From FEN-1297 sp964530445 (lineage in GTDB: Bacteria; Bacteroidota; Ignavibacteria; Ignavibacteriales; Ignavibacteriaceae), in assembly GCA_964530445.1 (NCBI GenBank), contig CAZHBJ010000152.1, positions 1-8,184 on the forward strand: DNA of 8,184 nt. Reading direction: 5' to 3'. Numbering within the stretch: the stretch's first letter is position 1; each line of letters begins with the position of its first letter. The notes under the pieces are model-generated. The model was not told where the DNA came from. It saw only the letters and a list, made by a program, of their open reading frames with translations, and searched no databases. This document shows, in pieces, positions 1 through 7,527 of the stretch. A program made the translations under genes and the position numbers.

Positions 1-302
1 TAGCGCATATTTCTTCAATAATTTTAAAAAATAAGTACAAATTTACCTAAAAAGCCAAGTAATTCAAATTTGGTAGATATGGATTGTGATAGTTATAAGT
101 TTCAAAACCAAACAATGAATTTATAAAAGTTAAATTTCTTCCCATTTGATATTAACAAAAAGGATAAAGTATTGTATTTACATTTTATGAATAAAATAAA
201 TTCTTAAGACCCAAATATGCTTGACAAATATAGCATTTGTACTTATTTTTGAATTCCTTTTATGTGAGAATTAAATTCGATTAAAAAGGAAATAAATAAT
301 AT
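1..302. other. Gene-free AT-rich spacer
   Basis: No ORF of credible length or composition is seen on either strand. The only recognisable signal is the promoter at 221-249 in front of the tRNA gene. The rest is very AT-rich sequence with frequent stops in every frame. Confidence 0.6.
221..249 (+). promoter_or_regulatory. Sigma-70-like promoter of tRNA-Asn
   Basis: A perfect TTGACA (221-226) is followed after 17 bases by TATTTT (244-249), a 4/6 match to TATAAT. Transcription would start near 256, about 47 bases before the tRNA. The perfect -35 hexamer, ideal spacing and position directly upstream of a stable RNA support the call. The weak -10 limits confidence. Confidence 0.5.
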
Positions 303-374
303 TCCGCGATAGCTCAATGGTGGAGCATTCGGCTGTTAACCGAAGGGTTGCAGGTTCGAGTCCTGCTCGCGGAG
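303..374 (+). tRNA. tRNA-Asn (anticodon GTT)
   Basis: A full cloverleaf can be drawn. The acceptor stem is TCCGCGA (303-309) with TCGCGGA (367-373), and G374 is the discriminator base. The D-stem is GCTC (312-315) with GAGC (323-326). The anticodon stem is TTCGG (328-332) with CCGAA (340-344), enclosing the loop CTGTTAA with anticodon GTT at 335-337. A 5-base variable loop follows. The T-stem is GCAGG (350-354) with CCTGC (362-366), enclosing TTCGAGT. The 3' CCA is not encoded and must be added after transcription. The gene stands alone and reads AAC/AAU codons. No att-like duplication of its 3' end was found in the window. Confidence 0.97.
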
Positions 375-376
375 CG

Positions 377-406
377 AAAAATCCGGCACAAGCCGGATTT
401 TTATTT
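377..406 (+). terminator. Rho-independent terminator after tRNA-Asn
   Basis: An 11-bp stem with no mismatch (377-387 with 392-402) has the core ATCCGGC/GCCGGAT, a 4-base ACAA loop, and a T-rich 3' arm running into TTTTTATTT. It starts two bases after the tRNA and so defines a monocistronic tRNA transcript. Confidence 0.92.
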
Positions 407-594
407 AATATGTATTACACTTATGTATTATACTCCCCAACTTATGATCAAATATATATTGAGTAACAGCTATTTTTTTAACCACTTATGTTTCAACTAG
501 ATCGCAAATTTAAATTGCTAAGCAACAACGCCATTCATTATTAACTACCTTTTCAACAACCTATGCTGATTTCATTAGGAGGGATAATTTCTAT

Positions 595-1326
595 TTAAGG
601 AAATGAAATTCCCGTAATTTGCTTGCATAAGTTTAAAAATTTATCCTGAAGTACAACATTGTCGGCTTCGTGATTATAAGTTCTTTCTTTTTGATGATAA
701 AAATACTTTCCTGTTACTTTGGCTTTATCATCATTGCTTACTGCAAGCCAGCACTGTGTTTCGTATCCTTTTTGAAGATTATCCGGAGCTCCGGAACCGC
801 CCATTTTTGTAGGAACCCAGCCCGGATCAACTGCATTGGAGTAAACATCCGGCCACTTGCGCGCTGCCGCCATGGAAAGCATTACTACATGAAGCTTTGA
901 ATCGGAATAAGTTATACGGTCAATATCATTTTTGAAACTATTTAATCTTGATTGTCCGTGTAAATGCATTCCGGAAGAAAGATAGATTAACCGTTTCGGT
1001 TTTTGTATTAAGCATGTAAGGATATAAGGCGCTAATATATTTACTTTAAAAATTTCTTTTCCCGAAGCGCGGTAAACCCCTGCGTTATGAATCACTGTGT
1101 CAAATGTGCCTAGTTTATTAACCTGATCGGCAAGTTTAATTGTCTCTTCTCTACTTGAAAGATCTCCGGTTAAAACGTTATCCGCTCCGGGCACTTTTTC
1201 CAATGCATCATCTCCGCGCTTAGAATTACGAGCATGCAATACAACGTTATGTCCGTTTTCTACCAATAATTTTGCTGCCAGTTCTCCTAATCCGTCAGCT
1301 GATCCAGTAATAAATATTCTTGCCAT
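595..1326 (-). CDS. Short-chain dehydrogenase/reductase (SDR), probably NADP(H)-dependent
   Basis: This is a 243-residue cytoplasmic oxidoreductase of the classical SDR family. Visible motifs are the Rossmann nucleotide-binding TGSADGLG (residues 7-14), GDLSS (54-58) near the adenine site, NAG (81-83), the catalytic Ser in YLSSG (about 117-118), the catalytic pair Tyr140/Lys144 in YSDSK, and PGWVPTKM (168-175) closing the nucleotide pocket. Arg33 just after the second strand suggests preference for NADP(H) (inference). The length is normal for the family and the catalytic tetrad looks complete. The start is ATG at 1326, with only a weak purine stretch upstream, so translation may depend on the cupin gene. 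It lies 50 bases downstream of that gene on the same strand, probably in one operon. The substrate cannot be read from sequence. Resemblance to retinol-dehydrogenase/WW-oxidoreductase-like SDRs suggests a carbonyl or alcohol. GC content looks higher than in the regulator gene. Confidence 0.93.
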   Translation of the reverse strand: MARIFITGSADGLGELAAKLLVENGHNVVLHARNSKRGDDALEKVPGADNVLTGDLSSREETIKLADQVNKLGTFDTVIHNAGVYRASGKEIFKVNILAPYILTCLIQKPKRLIYLSSGMHLHGQSRLNSFKNDIDRITYSDSKLHVVMLSMAAARKWPDVYSNAVDPGWVPTKMGGSGAPDNLQKGYETQCWLAVSNDDKAKVTGKYFYHQKERTYNHEADNVVLQDKFLNLCKQITGISFP

Positions 1327-1376
1327 TACTTTATTTCACATTTAATTTTCTTTTCATTAATCAAAGTTAAGACTTT

Positions 1377-1796
1377 TTAATGTTGATCACCTTGTGGTTT
1401 AGCTTTCTGATATTGTTCATCGGTAACTTTCTCCATCCAGTCAACGGCTTTACCGTCTAAGCTTTCGTGAATGGCTATGTGTGTCATTGCTGTAGTTGGT
1501 GAAGCACCGTGCCAATGTTTTTCATTCGGCGGAAACCAAACTACATCACCCGGATGCACTTCTTCAATCGGACCATCCCATCGTTGAACAAAACCGGCAC
1601 CGAATGTTATTATTAACGTCTGACCCAGAGGATGAGTGTGCCAAGCAGTTCTTGCACCCGGCTCAAATGTAACATTAGCTCCTGCAATTCTAGCAGGAGC
1701 TTTTCTTTGGAATAGCGGATCAATTCGTACCGCACCTGTAAACCAGTCTTCCGATCCCTTGCTTGAGATCTGCGTTCCGATTCTTTTGATTTCCAT
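1377..1796 (-). CDS. Small cupin of the Mn-dependent (R)-hydroxynitrile-lyase-like family
   Basis: This is a 139-residue single-domain cupin. From memory of the family, it aligns nearly end to end with the Granulicella tundricola manganese hydroxynitrile lyase (GtHNL), sharing the stretches FEPGARTAWHTHPLGQT, HPGDVVW, EKHWHGA, PTTAMTH and GKAVDWMEKVTDEQY. The metal ligands fall at identical positions: His53 and His55 (HTH), Gln59 replacing the usual cupin Glu, and His94. His106 (TH) is also kept. Position 110 is His, where GtHNL has Gln. The ATG at 1796 is preferred over an in-frame TTG at 1820, because GAAGGG (1803-1808) sits 6 bases upstream of it and the family's proteins begin MEIKR. The family reaction known in vitro is reversible cleavage of cyanohydrins such as mandelonitrile. 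The physiological substrate is unknown, and many members are annotated only as cupins. It precedes the SDR in a likely operon. Confidence 0.9.
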   Translation of the reverse strand: MEIKRIGTQISSKGSEDWFTGAVRIDPLFQRKAPARIAGANVTFEPGARTAWHTHPLGQTLIITFGAGFVQRWDGPIEEVHPGDVVWFPPNEKHWHGASPTTAMTHIAIHESLDGKAVDWMEKVTDEQYQKAKPQGDQH

Positions 1797-1802
1797 AGTT
1801 TT

Positions 1803-1808
1803 CCCTTC
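1803..1808 (-). promoter_or_regulatory. Shine-Dalgarno site that fixes the cupin start
   Basis: Read on the minus strand this is GAAGGG, 6 bases before the ATG at 1796-1794. It lies inside the longer TTG-initiated reading frame, which would add eight residues with no family counterpart. Confidence 0.75.
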
Positions 1809-2143
1809 TTTTATATCCAAAATTTTCTATTCCGTTCACTAGATTAAACAATTAATTACTTTAAAAATTCTTTTTTATTCTTTATAAAACTCGTTTGATA
1901 GTAACAATAAAATTTATAATACAAAAAATAATGTAGAGTTTATGTTATAAAGTTTACAAAACACGGGTTTAGTGATTAATTTTACCACTCAAGCAGGCGG
2001 ACTGAATTAATTCGAAATATGGATTTATATGACTTTTTATTTATTCTTGTTTATTTTCTCAAGTGTATGAAAATCATTAATCAATTTAAATAATCATTAT
2101 GTTTAATAAACATTCATTATTAATTGTCCTTTCACAACTTCTA

Positions 2144-2172
2144 TTGACAAAAAAAGAAAAAACTAATATGTT
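2144..2172 (+). promoter_or_regulatory. Candidate sigma-70-like promoter for the regulator transcript
   Basis: A perfect TTGACA (2144-2149), a 17-base A-rich spacer and TATGTT (2167-2172, 4/6) predict a start near 2179. If this drives the hybrid regulator, the leader is about 290 bases and includes the small ORF at 2264-2407. The palindrome TTGTTAACAA at 2182-2191 would lie at the start of the transcript, a position where a repressor or the regulator itself could act (inference). Confidence 0.5.
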
Positions 2173-2263
2173 AATAATAACTTGTTAACAATCCTCGTTT
2201 TTTAGATTAAAAATCTTCTGAAAATACTACGAATAAAAATTCAGCATTAAAAGGGTATAAGAG

Positions 2264-2407
2264 ATGAATCTAAGAAGAATTATTCAAGCCTATCAACAAT
2301 GCTTTTGGATTTTCATCTTTATTTTTCTTAATATGATTGCAGAAAGCAATTACATCTTGAAATATTTAGATAAAATTTATCGTAATTCCCGGCTCATTCA
2401 AAAATAA
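2264..2407 (+). CDS. Possible 47-residue membrane microprotein or leader ORF
   Basis: An ATG at 2264 opens 47 codons ending in TAA. AAGGG lies about 9 bases upstream, a better ribosome site than that of the large gene downstream. The product starts with a basic segment (MNLRRIIQAYQQ), has a very hydrophobic stretch (CFWIFIFIFLNMIA, about residues 13-26) that could be a short membrane helix or signal anchor, and ends in a basic tail (KIYRNSRLIQK). No family is recognised. It lies between the predicted promoter and the regulator, 63 bases before the regulator start. It could be a small membrane protein, a translated leader, or chance: AT-rich DNA readily yields Ile/Phe/Leu-rich ORFs. Confidence 0.3.
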   Translation: MNLRRIIQAYQQCFWIFIFIFLNMIAESNYILKYLDKIYRNSRLIQK

Positions 2408-2470
2408 ATTAGAACAATCACAGTTAAGTTTTTGTTTATTTAATTTTTTATTTCTCTGTTGGTTTAAATT

Positions 2471-5400
2471 ATGAAAAACGGGCGCGGAATTTTTATAATA
2501 ACAATTGTAATTTCAAGTTTTACGTTTGCCCAATCCATCCGTTTTAACCGGTTGTCAAATGTTAACGGGCTTTCGAGCAATAATGTATATGAAATAATTC
2601 AAGATAGACTGGGCTTTATTTGGATTTCAACAGATAACGGGCTAAACAGGTATAACGGTTACGATTTTAAAATTTTTAGAAATGATCCTTCGAATAAAAA
2701 TTCTTTATCGAGCAATTCTATCTGGGCACTTAATGAAGACAGTAAAGGCAATATTTGGGCCGGCACTAAAAACGGCTGGCTGGACTTTTATAATCCGGTA
2801 ACGGAAAAATTTAAACATTGGAAAATTGAATCCCGCATAACAGGTGAAAATACAATAACAGCTATTTATGAAGATCGAGCTCACTTTATTTGGATCGGAA
2901 CTTATAGAAGCGGATTATATCGTCTTAATCCAAACTCGGGTAATTTAAAACATTGGGAAAGTAAACAGAACAATGATGCTTCATTAAGCAATAATTATAT
3001 TTCTTCAATCTTGCAGGATGATAAAGGAAATATATGGATAGGAACTTATTACGGACTGAATAAATTTAATCCTAAACTGTCGCTTGAAAAATTTAAACGA
3101 TATCTTCACCAACCGGTAAATTCCAACAGTATAAGCGATAATATCGTTTGGAATCTTACTCAATCGCAATCAGATTCCAGTTTATTTTGGATTGGTACGG
3201 CAAACGGTTTGACTTCATACCGGACTGATAAAAATATTTTTACACAATTCAAGATTCCTAACCCTAATAATTTACAATTCGGAACATCTGCCGGTAGCGT
3301 TATTGAAGAATTTTCGGGTAATGAAAAAATTTTATGGATTGATTCTTATGCCGGGCTTATTAGATTAAATATTACTACCGGTAACTTTATAAGATTTACT
3401 TCAGATAAGAATAATCCAAATAGTATTGCTAGTAATCAAATACACAAAACAATCAGAGACCGTTCTGGTGTATTGTGGATTGCAACAAGTAACGGATTAA
3501 ATTCATTCTCTTCTGCCAAAGCAAAGTTTAATAATGAACTCTTAAGTAAATGCAGATTTACTAATTATGATTTAATAAACAAAAAAAATATCAAAACCAT
3601 AGTAAAAACCCCTGATCATCGAATATGGTTGGGAACTGAAAGTGGATTATATTTCTTTAGTGATTCTAGGGAAAACAAAATTATTAAAAGTTACTATCAA
3701 ACTGGGAAACTAAATATCTGGTCACTTGCTCCCGGGAAAAAAGATGAACTCTGGATCGGGACCTATGGATTTGGGGTATATAGGTTTAATATTAAGTCCG
3801 GAGAATTAGCACCTTTTTCATATAACGGTAAAAAATTTGCTACACCTGCGGTCAAATATAATAAATCAATATTCAAAGATAAGAGTGGGAATATTTGGAT
3901 TGGTTATTGGGGATTCGGGTTAGGATGTATTAATGCTTCAACAGGTAAGTATGAACACTGGTTAAATAATCAAGCTAATTCAAACAGTTTAAGCCACAAT
4001 GATGTCTGGGTAATTTACCAGGATAAAAAAGGGAGAATATGGATAGGAACAAACGGCGGCGGATTGAACTTATTTGAAGAGAATTCCGGCGGGCAATTCT
4101 ATAGATGGATTTATGAAGATAATAATCCTAAAACTATAAGCAGCAACAGCATATATTCTATTTGTGAATCAACAAATCACGAGAAAGAACAAAAATCTAT
4201 TAATACAATTTTATGGGTAGGTACAAATAACGGCTTAAACAAATTTGAAATAAATGATTCTAATACTTCCGTAAGTATAAAAAAGCCTTCGGTTAAGGTA
4301 ACTCATTTTACAATCAAAGACGGCTTAGCGGATAATTCAATAAACAGCATTATTGAAGATGATGCAGGCAATCTATGGCTCGGTACCAATTCGGGGATTA
4401 CATTATTTAATCCTGTGAAGAACAAATTTACAAATTTTAATAATGCGGATGGTATAATAGGGGAGAGCTTTTACTCATCTTCAGTCTCTAAGGATGAAAA
4501 CGGAATTATTTTTATGGGAAGCACCTCAGGTCTTAACTATTTCTCACCGGATGAGATAAAACTTTCAAATTATTCTCCTCCCATATTAATTACTGATTTT
4601 ATGGTTTTTAATGAACCTGTTAAAGTAAATGCGAACGCCGGTTTGAAGTTAAGTATACTTTATACTAGCAGCATAAAATTAAATTATAAGCAAAATGTTT
4701 TCTCTTTTCAATTTGCCGCATTGGACTATTCTTCTCCGCAATCTATTAAATATTCCTATAAGATGGAAGGGTTTGATAAAGACTGGGTGAAAAGTAATTC
4801 AAGAAGGTTTGTAACATATACAAACTTAAATCCGGGGGAGTATACATTTAAAGTTAAAGCTACAAACAGTGATGGAATATGGAATAAAAATATAAAAACA
4901 TTAGGAGTAACTATAACTCCGCCGTGGTGGCAAACTCCCTGGGCTGTCGGATTATATGTTTTAATATTTATATTAGGAGCCGCAGCTATTATTAAATTTC
5001 AGAAGTATCGTACACGGTTGCAGCATGAGCTTAAAATACAGGAATTTGAAGCAAAACATCTTCGTGAAATTGAAAATATGAAATCAAAGTTCTTTGCAAA
5101 TTTATCACATGAATTCAGAACCCCCTTAATGCTGATTAAAGGACCGTTAGAACAGCTTATAAGCGGAAGAATTAAAGATAATCTTAAAAAATATTATCAA
5201 ATGATTTTACGAAATACCGAGAAGCTTCAGAATCTAATTGATCAACTTCTTGAACTTTCACAACTTGAAGCCTCAACAATTCAGCTGGATATACAAAAGC
5301 ATGATCTGGTGAGCTTGATAAAAGGCTTTACTTATTCATTTATTCCGTTAGCCGAGCAAAAATTTATTACTCTTAATTTTAATTCTTCGGTTGAAAGTAT

Positions 5401-6673
5401 AATTGCGTCTATTGATAAAGATAAAACCGAAAAGATTATTAATAATTTACTCAGCAATGCTTTTAAATTTACGCCGGAAGGCAGAAGTATTAGTGTTGGA
5501 ATTTCTATAGATAATCAGGAAACTAATCAATCGGCAAAAATTGAAATTAAAGATACCGGAATAGGAATACCTGAAGGAGATCAAAATAAAATTTTTAACA
5601 GATTCTACAGAATTGAAAATACCAAAAACGAAAATTATTCAGGTTCGGGAATAGGTTTGGCACTTGTAAAAGAATTAGTCACTCTGCATAAATGGGATAT
5701 ATTTGTCCAAAGTAAAGAAGGGATTGGGACAACTTTTATTTTAACAATTCCATTAATAGAAAATTATGAAGATGAAACTAATAGTATTGTTTCTAATGAA
5801 TTTTCTTCAAAAGGGATTGAAAAAGTAGATGATAAAGAATTAATCAAAGATCAACAAATAGGAAATAATGATTTGGATAAAGAAAATAACAATAAACATA
5901 TAGTTTTATTTGTTGAAGATTCCGAAGATGTAAGAACCTTTGTTTATGATTTATTAAAAACAGATTATAATATACTCCTTGCCGAGAATGGGGAAAAAGG
6001 AATTGAGTCAGCTTTAAAAAATATGCCTGAACTTATTATCAGCGATATTATGATGCCGGGGATGGGAGGAATTGAATTTTGTCATCGAATAAAAAACGAT
6101 TGGCAGACAAGCCACATCCCTGTAATACTTTTAACAGCTAAAGCAACAGAAGACAGTAAGATCGAAGGGCTGGAAATAGGTGCTGATGATTATTTGACAA
6201 AACCGTTTAATGCAGAAGAACTTTTCGCAAGGATGAGAAACCTTATTGATCAAAGAAAGCGTCTCCGCGAGAAATTTAGTAAGGAAATTAACATAAAGCC
6301 GGACATGTTGTCTAATAATATTGTTGATAATGAATTTATGAAAAAGGTTTTAAATTCGGTTAACACCAATTTGAATAGCAGTATTTATAATACTGAAAAA
6401 TTTGCAGAGGATCTTTTCATCAGCAAACGCCAGCTCCATAGAAAACTTGTTGCAATAACAGGACAAGCCCCAGGTGAATTTATCAGAATTCTTAGATTGA
6501 AACGGGCTGCACAAATGCTGATTGAAAATAATCTGGGTGTAACACAAATTGCATATGAAGTTGGTTTTGAAAGTCCTTCCCAATTTACACGTGCTTTTAA
6601 AAAGTATTTTGAATGCCTGCCTTCCGAGTTTAACCAAAAGACTTCAAATTCTTTAAAATCCACTAATAATTGA
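2471..6673 (+). CDS. Hybrid two-component system protein (periplasmic propeller sensor, histidine kinase, receiver, AraC regulator)
   Basis: This 1400-residue single-polypeptide signalling protein spans the inner membrane. A signal peptide (about 1-20, cleaved before QS) is followed by 14 two-component-regulator propeller motifs of the form W-I-G-T..GL, starting near residues 51, 96, 141, 189, 240, 289, 336, 386, 428, 476, 524, 582, 636 and 682. A Y_Y_Y domain (about 738-806) and one membrane helix (about 822-842) come next. The kinase has phospho-acceptor His880 (SHEFRTPL), N box (991-1002, Asn996), G1 DTGIGIP (1028-1034) and G2 GSGIGLAL (1058-1065). The receiver has Glu1149/Asp1150, phospho-Asp1192, Thr1222 and Lys1244. 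The C-terminal AraC domain (about 1295-1390) has two helix-turn-helix units. All catalytic residues are present. Family members sense glycan fragments or other ligands in the periplasm and switch on polysaccharide-use loci directly. No SusC/SusD-like or hydrolase gene is adjacent here, so ligand and target remain unknown. No clear Shine-Dalgarno precedes the ATG. The signal peptide supports this start. Confidence 0.97.
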   Translation: MKNGRGIFIITIVISSFTFAQSIRFNRLSNVNGLSSNNVYEIIQDRLGFIWISTDNGLNRYNGYDFKIFRNDPSNKNSLSSNSIWALNEDSKGNIWAGTKNGWLDFYNPVTEKFKHWKIESRITGENTITAIYEDRAHFIWIGTYRSGLYRLNPNSGNLKHWESKQNNDASLSNNYISSILQDDKGNIWIGTYYGLNKFNPKLSLEKFKRYLHQPVNSNSISDNIVWNLTQSQSDSSLFWIGTANGLTSYRTDKNIFTQFKIPNPNNLQFGTSAGSVIEEFSGNEKILWIDSYAGLIRLNITTGNFIRFTSDKNNPNSIASNQIHKTIRDRSGVLWIATSNGLNSFSSAKAKFNNELLSKCRFTNYDLINKKNIKTIVKTPDHRIWLGTESGLYFFSDSRENKIIKSYYQTGKLNIWSLAPGKKDELWIGTYGFGVYRFNIKSGELAPFSYNGKKFATPAVKYNKSIFKDKSGNIWIGYWGFGLGCINASTGKYEHWLNNQANSNSLSHNDVWVIYQDKKGRIWIGTNGGGLNLFEENSGGQFYRWIYEDNNPKTISSNSIYSICESTNHEKEQKSINTILWVGTNNGLNKFEINDSNTSVSIKKPSVKVTHFTIKDGLADNSINSIIEDDAGNLWLGTNSGITLFNPVKNKFTNFNNADGIIGESFYSSSVSKDENGIIFMGSTSGLNYFSPDEIKLSNYSPPILITDFMVFNEPVKVNANAGLKLSILYTSSIKLNYKQNVFSFQFAALDYSSPQSIKYSYKMEGFDKDWVKSNSRRFVTYTNLNPGEYTFKVKATNSDGIWNKNIKTLGVTITPPWWQTPWAVGLYVLIFILGAAAIIKFQKYRTRLQHELKIQEFEAKHLREIENMKSKFFANLSHEFRTPLMLIKGPLEQLISGRIKDNLKKYYQMILRNTEKLQNLIDQLLELSQLEASTIQLDIQKHDLVSLIKGFTYSFIPLAEQKFITLNFNSSVESIIASIDKDKTEKIINNLLSNAFKFTPEGRSISVGISIDNQETNQSAKIEIKDTGIGIPEGDQNKIFNRFYRIENTKNENYSGSGIGLALVKELVTLHKWDIFVQSKEGIGTTFILTIPLIENYEDETNSIVSNEFSSKGIEKVDDKELIKDQQIGNNDLDKENNNKHIVLFVEDSEDVRTFVYDLLKTDYNILLAENGEKGIESALKNMPELIISDIMMPGMGGIEFCHRIKNDWQTSHIPVILLTAKATEDSKIEGLEIGADDYLTKPFNAEELFARMRNLIDQRKRLREKFSKEINIKPDMLSNNIVDNEFMKKVLNSVNTNLNSSIYNTEKFAEDLFISKRQLHRKLVAITGQAPGEFIRILRLKRAAQMLIENNLGVTQIAYEVGFESPSQFTRAFKKYFECLPSEFNQKTSNSLKSTNN

Positions 6674-6778
6674 TATTTATTAAGAAAACCTATTAAAACA
6701 TTTCCAAATTATTTTTTGTCTTAAAACAGCAAAAGATAGTCACAAAAAAACCATTTCCGGCCATTCCTTTCGTTTAAT

Positions 6779-6790
6779 TTGTATATACAA
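6779..6790. repeat. Perfect 12-base palindrome upstream of the secreted protein gene
   Basis: TTGTATATACAA reads the same on both strands. It is 89 bases upstream of the ATG at 6868, in the 194-base gap after the regulator gene. It could be a dimer-binding operator. A chance palindrome of this size in AT-rich DNA is also plausible. No clear terminator for the regulator gene was found in this gap. Confidence 0.3.
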
Positions 6791-6852
6791 TATTCTGTAA
6801 TCCTTCATATAGAAAAGATTGCTTAATCATCAATGTTAGGCAGCATAATAAA

Positions 6853-6858
6853 AAGGAG
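6853..6858 (+). promoter_or_regulatory. Shine-Dalgarno site of the secreted 164-residue protein
   Basis: AAGGAG lies 9 bases before the ATG at 6868. It is the strongest ribosome-binding site of any plus-strand gene in the window and fixes the start ahead of a signal peptide. Confidence 0.8.
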
Positions 6859-6867
6859 TGAAATTAT

Positions 6868-7362
6868 ATGGAAATAAAATATTTCATAGCAACAGTAACC
6901 TTTTTATTTATAGCAACCACAATTGAGATACGATCACAAACTACTAATATTAGGCTTAATCAATCTGAATTATTCAAACAATTTGATGGTAATTGGAAAT
7001 GTGAATTAGGCAAAGACACTGTATTAATAGTTAAGATTAAATCTTATGGCAGCGGCTTGGATTATAGTATTAAGTCTAAAACAAAGGGGAAGATATTGAT
7101 GAAAGGGAAAGCGCTTCTTGGTTATGATAAGAAAAGTGATAAAGGTATTCAAACTGAAATTATGGGCCCGGACGTAACGGTTTGCGCATATTGGTTCATA
7201 TCTAAAAGTGTATGTAAGGCAATTGATTATCAAGACATTAACGATCCGGATAAAGCAAGAAATTATGTACAGTTTGAATTTAAATCACCAAACCTGATAA
7301 TACAGACGTTTATGCATAATAATAATTCGACCAAAATTCTAACTTTCAAAAGAGAGAAGTAA
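6868..7362 (+). CDS. Secreted protein of unknown function, possibly a lipocalin-like beta-barrel
   Basis: The product has 164 residues and no family is recognised with confidence. The N-terminus is a signal peptide: a Lys, then a hydrophobic core YFIATVTFLFIATTI, with likely cleavage near residues 23-24 before QTT. There is no lipobox Cys, so it is not an obvious lipoprotein. The mature part is mostly alternating beta-strand-like segments. It starts with a FDGNWKCEL motif (39-47) reminiscent of the G-x-W of small lipocalin-like barrels such as DUF1579-type proteins, but this is only a resemblance. Three Cys (45, 106, 116) could allow one disulfide after export. It lies 194 bases downstream of the hybrid regulator on the same strand, has its own strong ribosome site, and is a plausible target or companion of that regulator, without direct evidence. 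Confidence 0.8.
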   Translation: MEIKYFIATVTFLFIATTIEIRSQTTNIRLNQSELFKQFDGNWKCELGKDTVLIVKIKSYGSGLDYSIKSKTKGKILMKGKALLGYDKKSDKGIQTEIMGPDVTVCAYWFISKSVCKAIDYQDINDPDKARNYVQFEFKSPNLIIQTFMHNNNSTKILTFKREK

Positions 7363-7397
7363 TTAAAAAATATTAAATTATTTTTATTAGAAATTAT

Positions 7398-7418
7398 TTA
7401 AGCATGGTAGCTGCTTAA
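7398..7418. terminator. Weak hairpin downstream of the secreted protein gene
   Basis: TTAAGCA (7398-7404) and TGCTTAA (7412-7418) form a perfect 7-bp stem with a 7-base loop, 35 bases after the stop codon. It is followed by AATAAATG rather than a T-run, so it is at best a weak terminator or an RNA-stabilising hairpin. Confidence 0.3.
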
Positions 7419-7527
7419 TAAATGTTTAAAGATAACCATTTTTTCGTATTCGGCTTTTATGGGGTTCTTAGGTTAGTCGTTCCGTTTGAGTGTACTTATT
7501 CAAGATAGTCGTACTAAATTAATTAAC

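Larger units (their letters stand above)
1797..2470. other. Divergent intergenic region between the cupin operon and the hybrid regulator
   Basis: This 674-base AT-rich spacer separates minus-strand cupin/SDR transcription from the plus-strand regulator. It contains a good plus-strand promoter (2144-2172), a perfect 10-base palindrome TTGTTAACAA (2182-2191) just after the expected start point, and a possible 47-codon ORF (2264-2407). TGTTAA occurs twice 14 bases apart (2169-2174 and 2183-2188), the first copy overlapping the -10. No convincing promoter for the cupin operon was found: the best minus-strand candidates have poor spacing. There is no hairpin terminator. Confidence 0.6.

Noticed and set aside
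515..525. TTGCTAAGCAA small inverted repeat as terminator of the dehydrogenase gene
   Set aside because: It has only five base pairs, a one-base centre that cannot form a loop without breaking pairs, and no T-run on the minus strand.
577..583. Perfect AGGAGGG ribosome-site-like sequence on the plus strand
   Set aside because: The only nearby ATG (about 603) opens a frame of four codons before a stop, and the region is the 3' end of the minus-strand dehydrogenase.
670..900. Plus-strand 76-codon frame
   Set aside because: It lies entirely within the dehydrogenase gene on the opposite strand. It has no ribosome site and no recognisable protein features.
1797..1820. TTG-initiated N-terminal extension of the cupin
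   Set aside because: The extension contains the Shine-Dalgarno of the internal ATG and has no counterpart in the family. The ATG start also puts the metal ligands at the known positions.
1636..1842. Plus-strand 68-codon frame
   Set aside because: It is antisense to the well-supported cupin gene and has no motif or ribosome site.
6350..6663. Two overlapping minus-strand frames of about 92-95 codons
   Set aside because: Both are antisense to the AraC-type DNA-binding domain of the regulator, which is clearly coding on the plus strand.
7024..7233. Minus-strand 69-codon frame
   Set aside because: It is antisense to the secreted 164-residue protein, which has a signal peptide and strong ribosome site.
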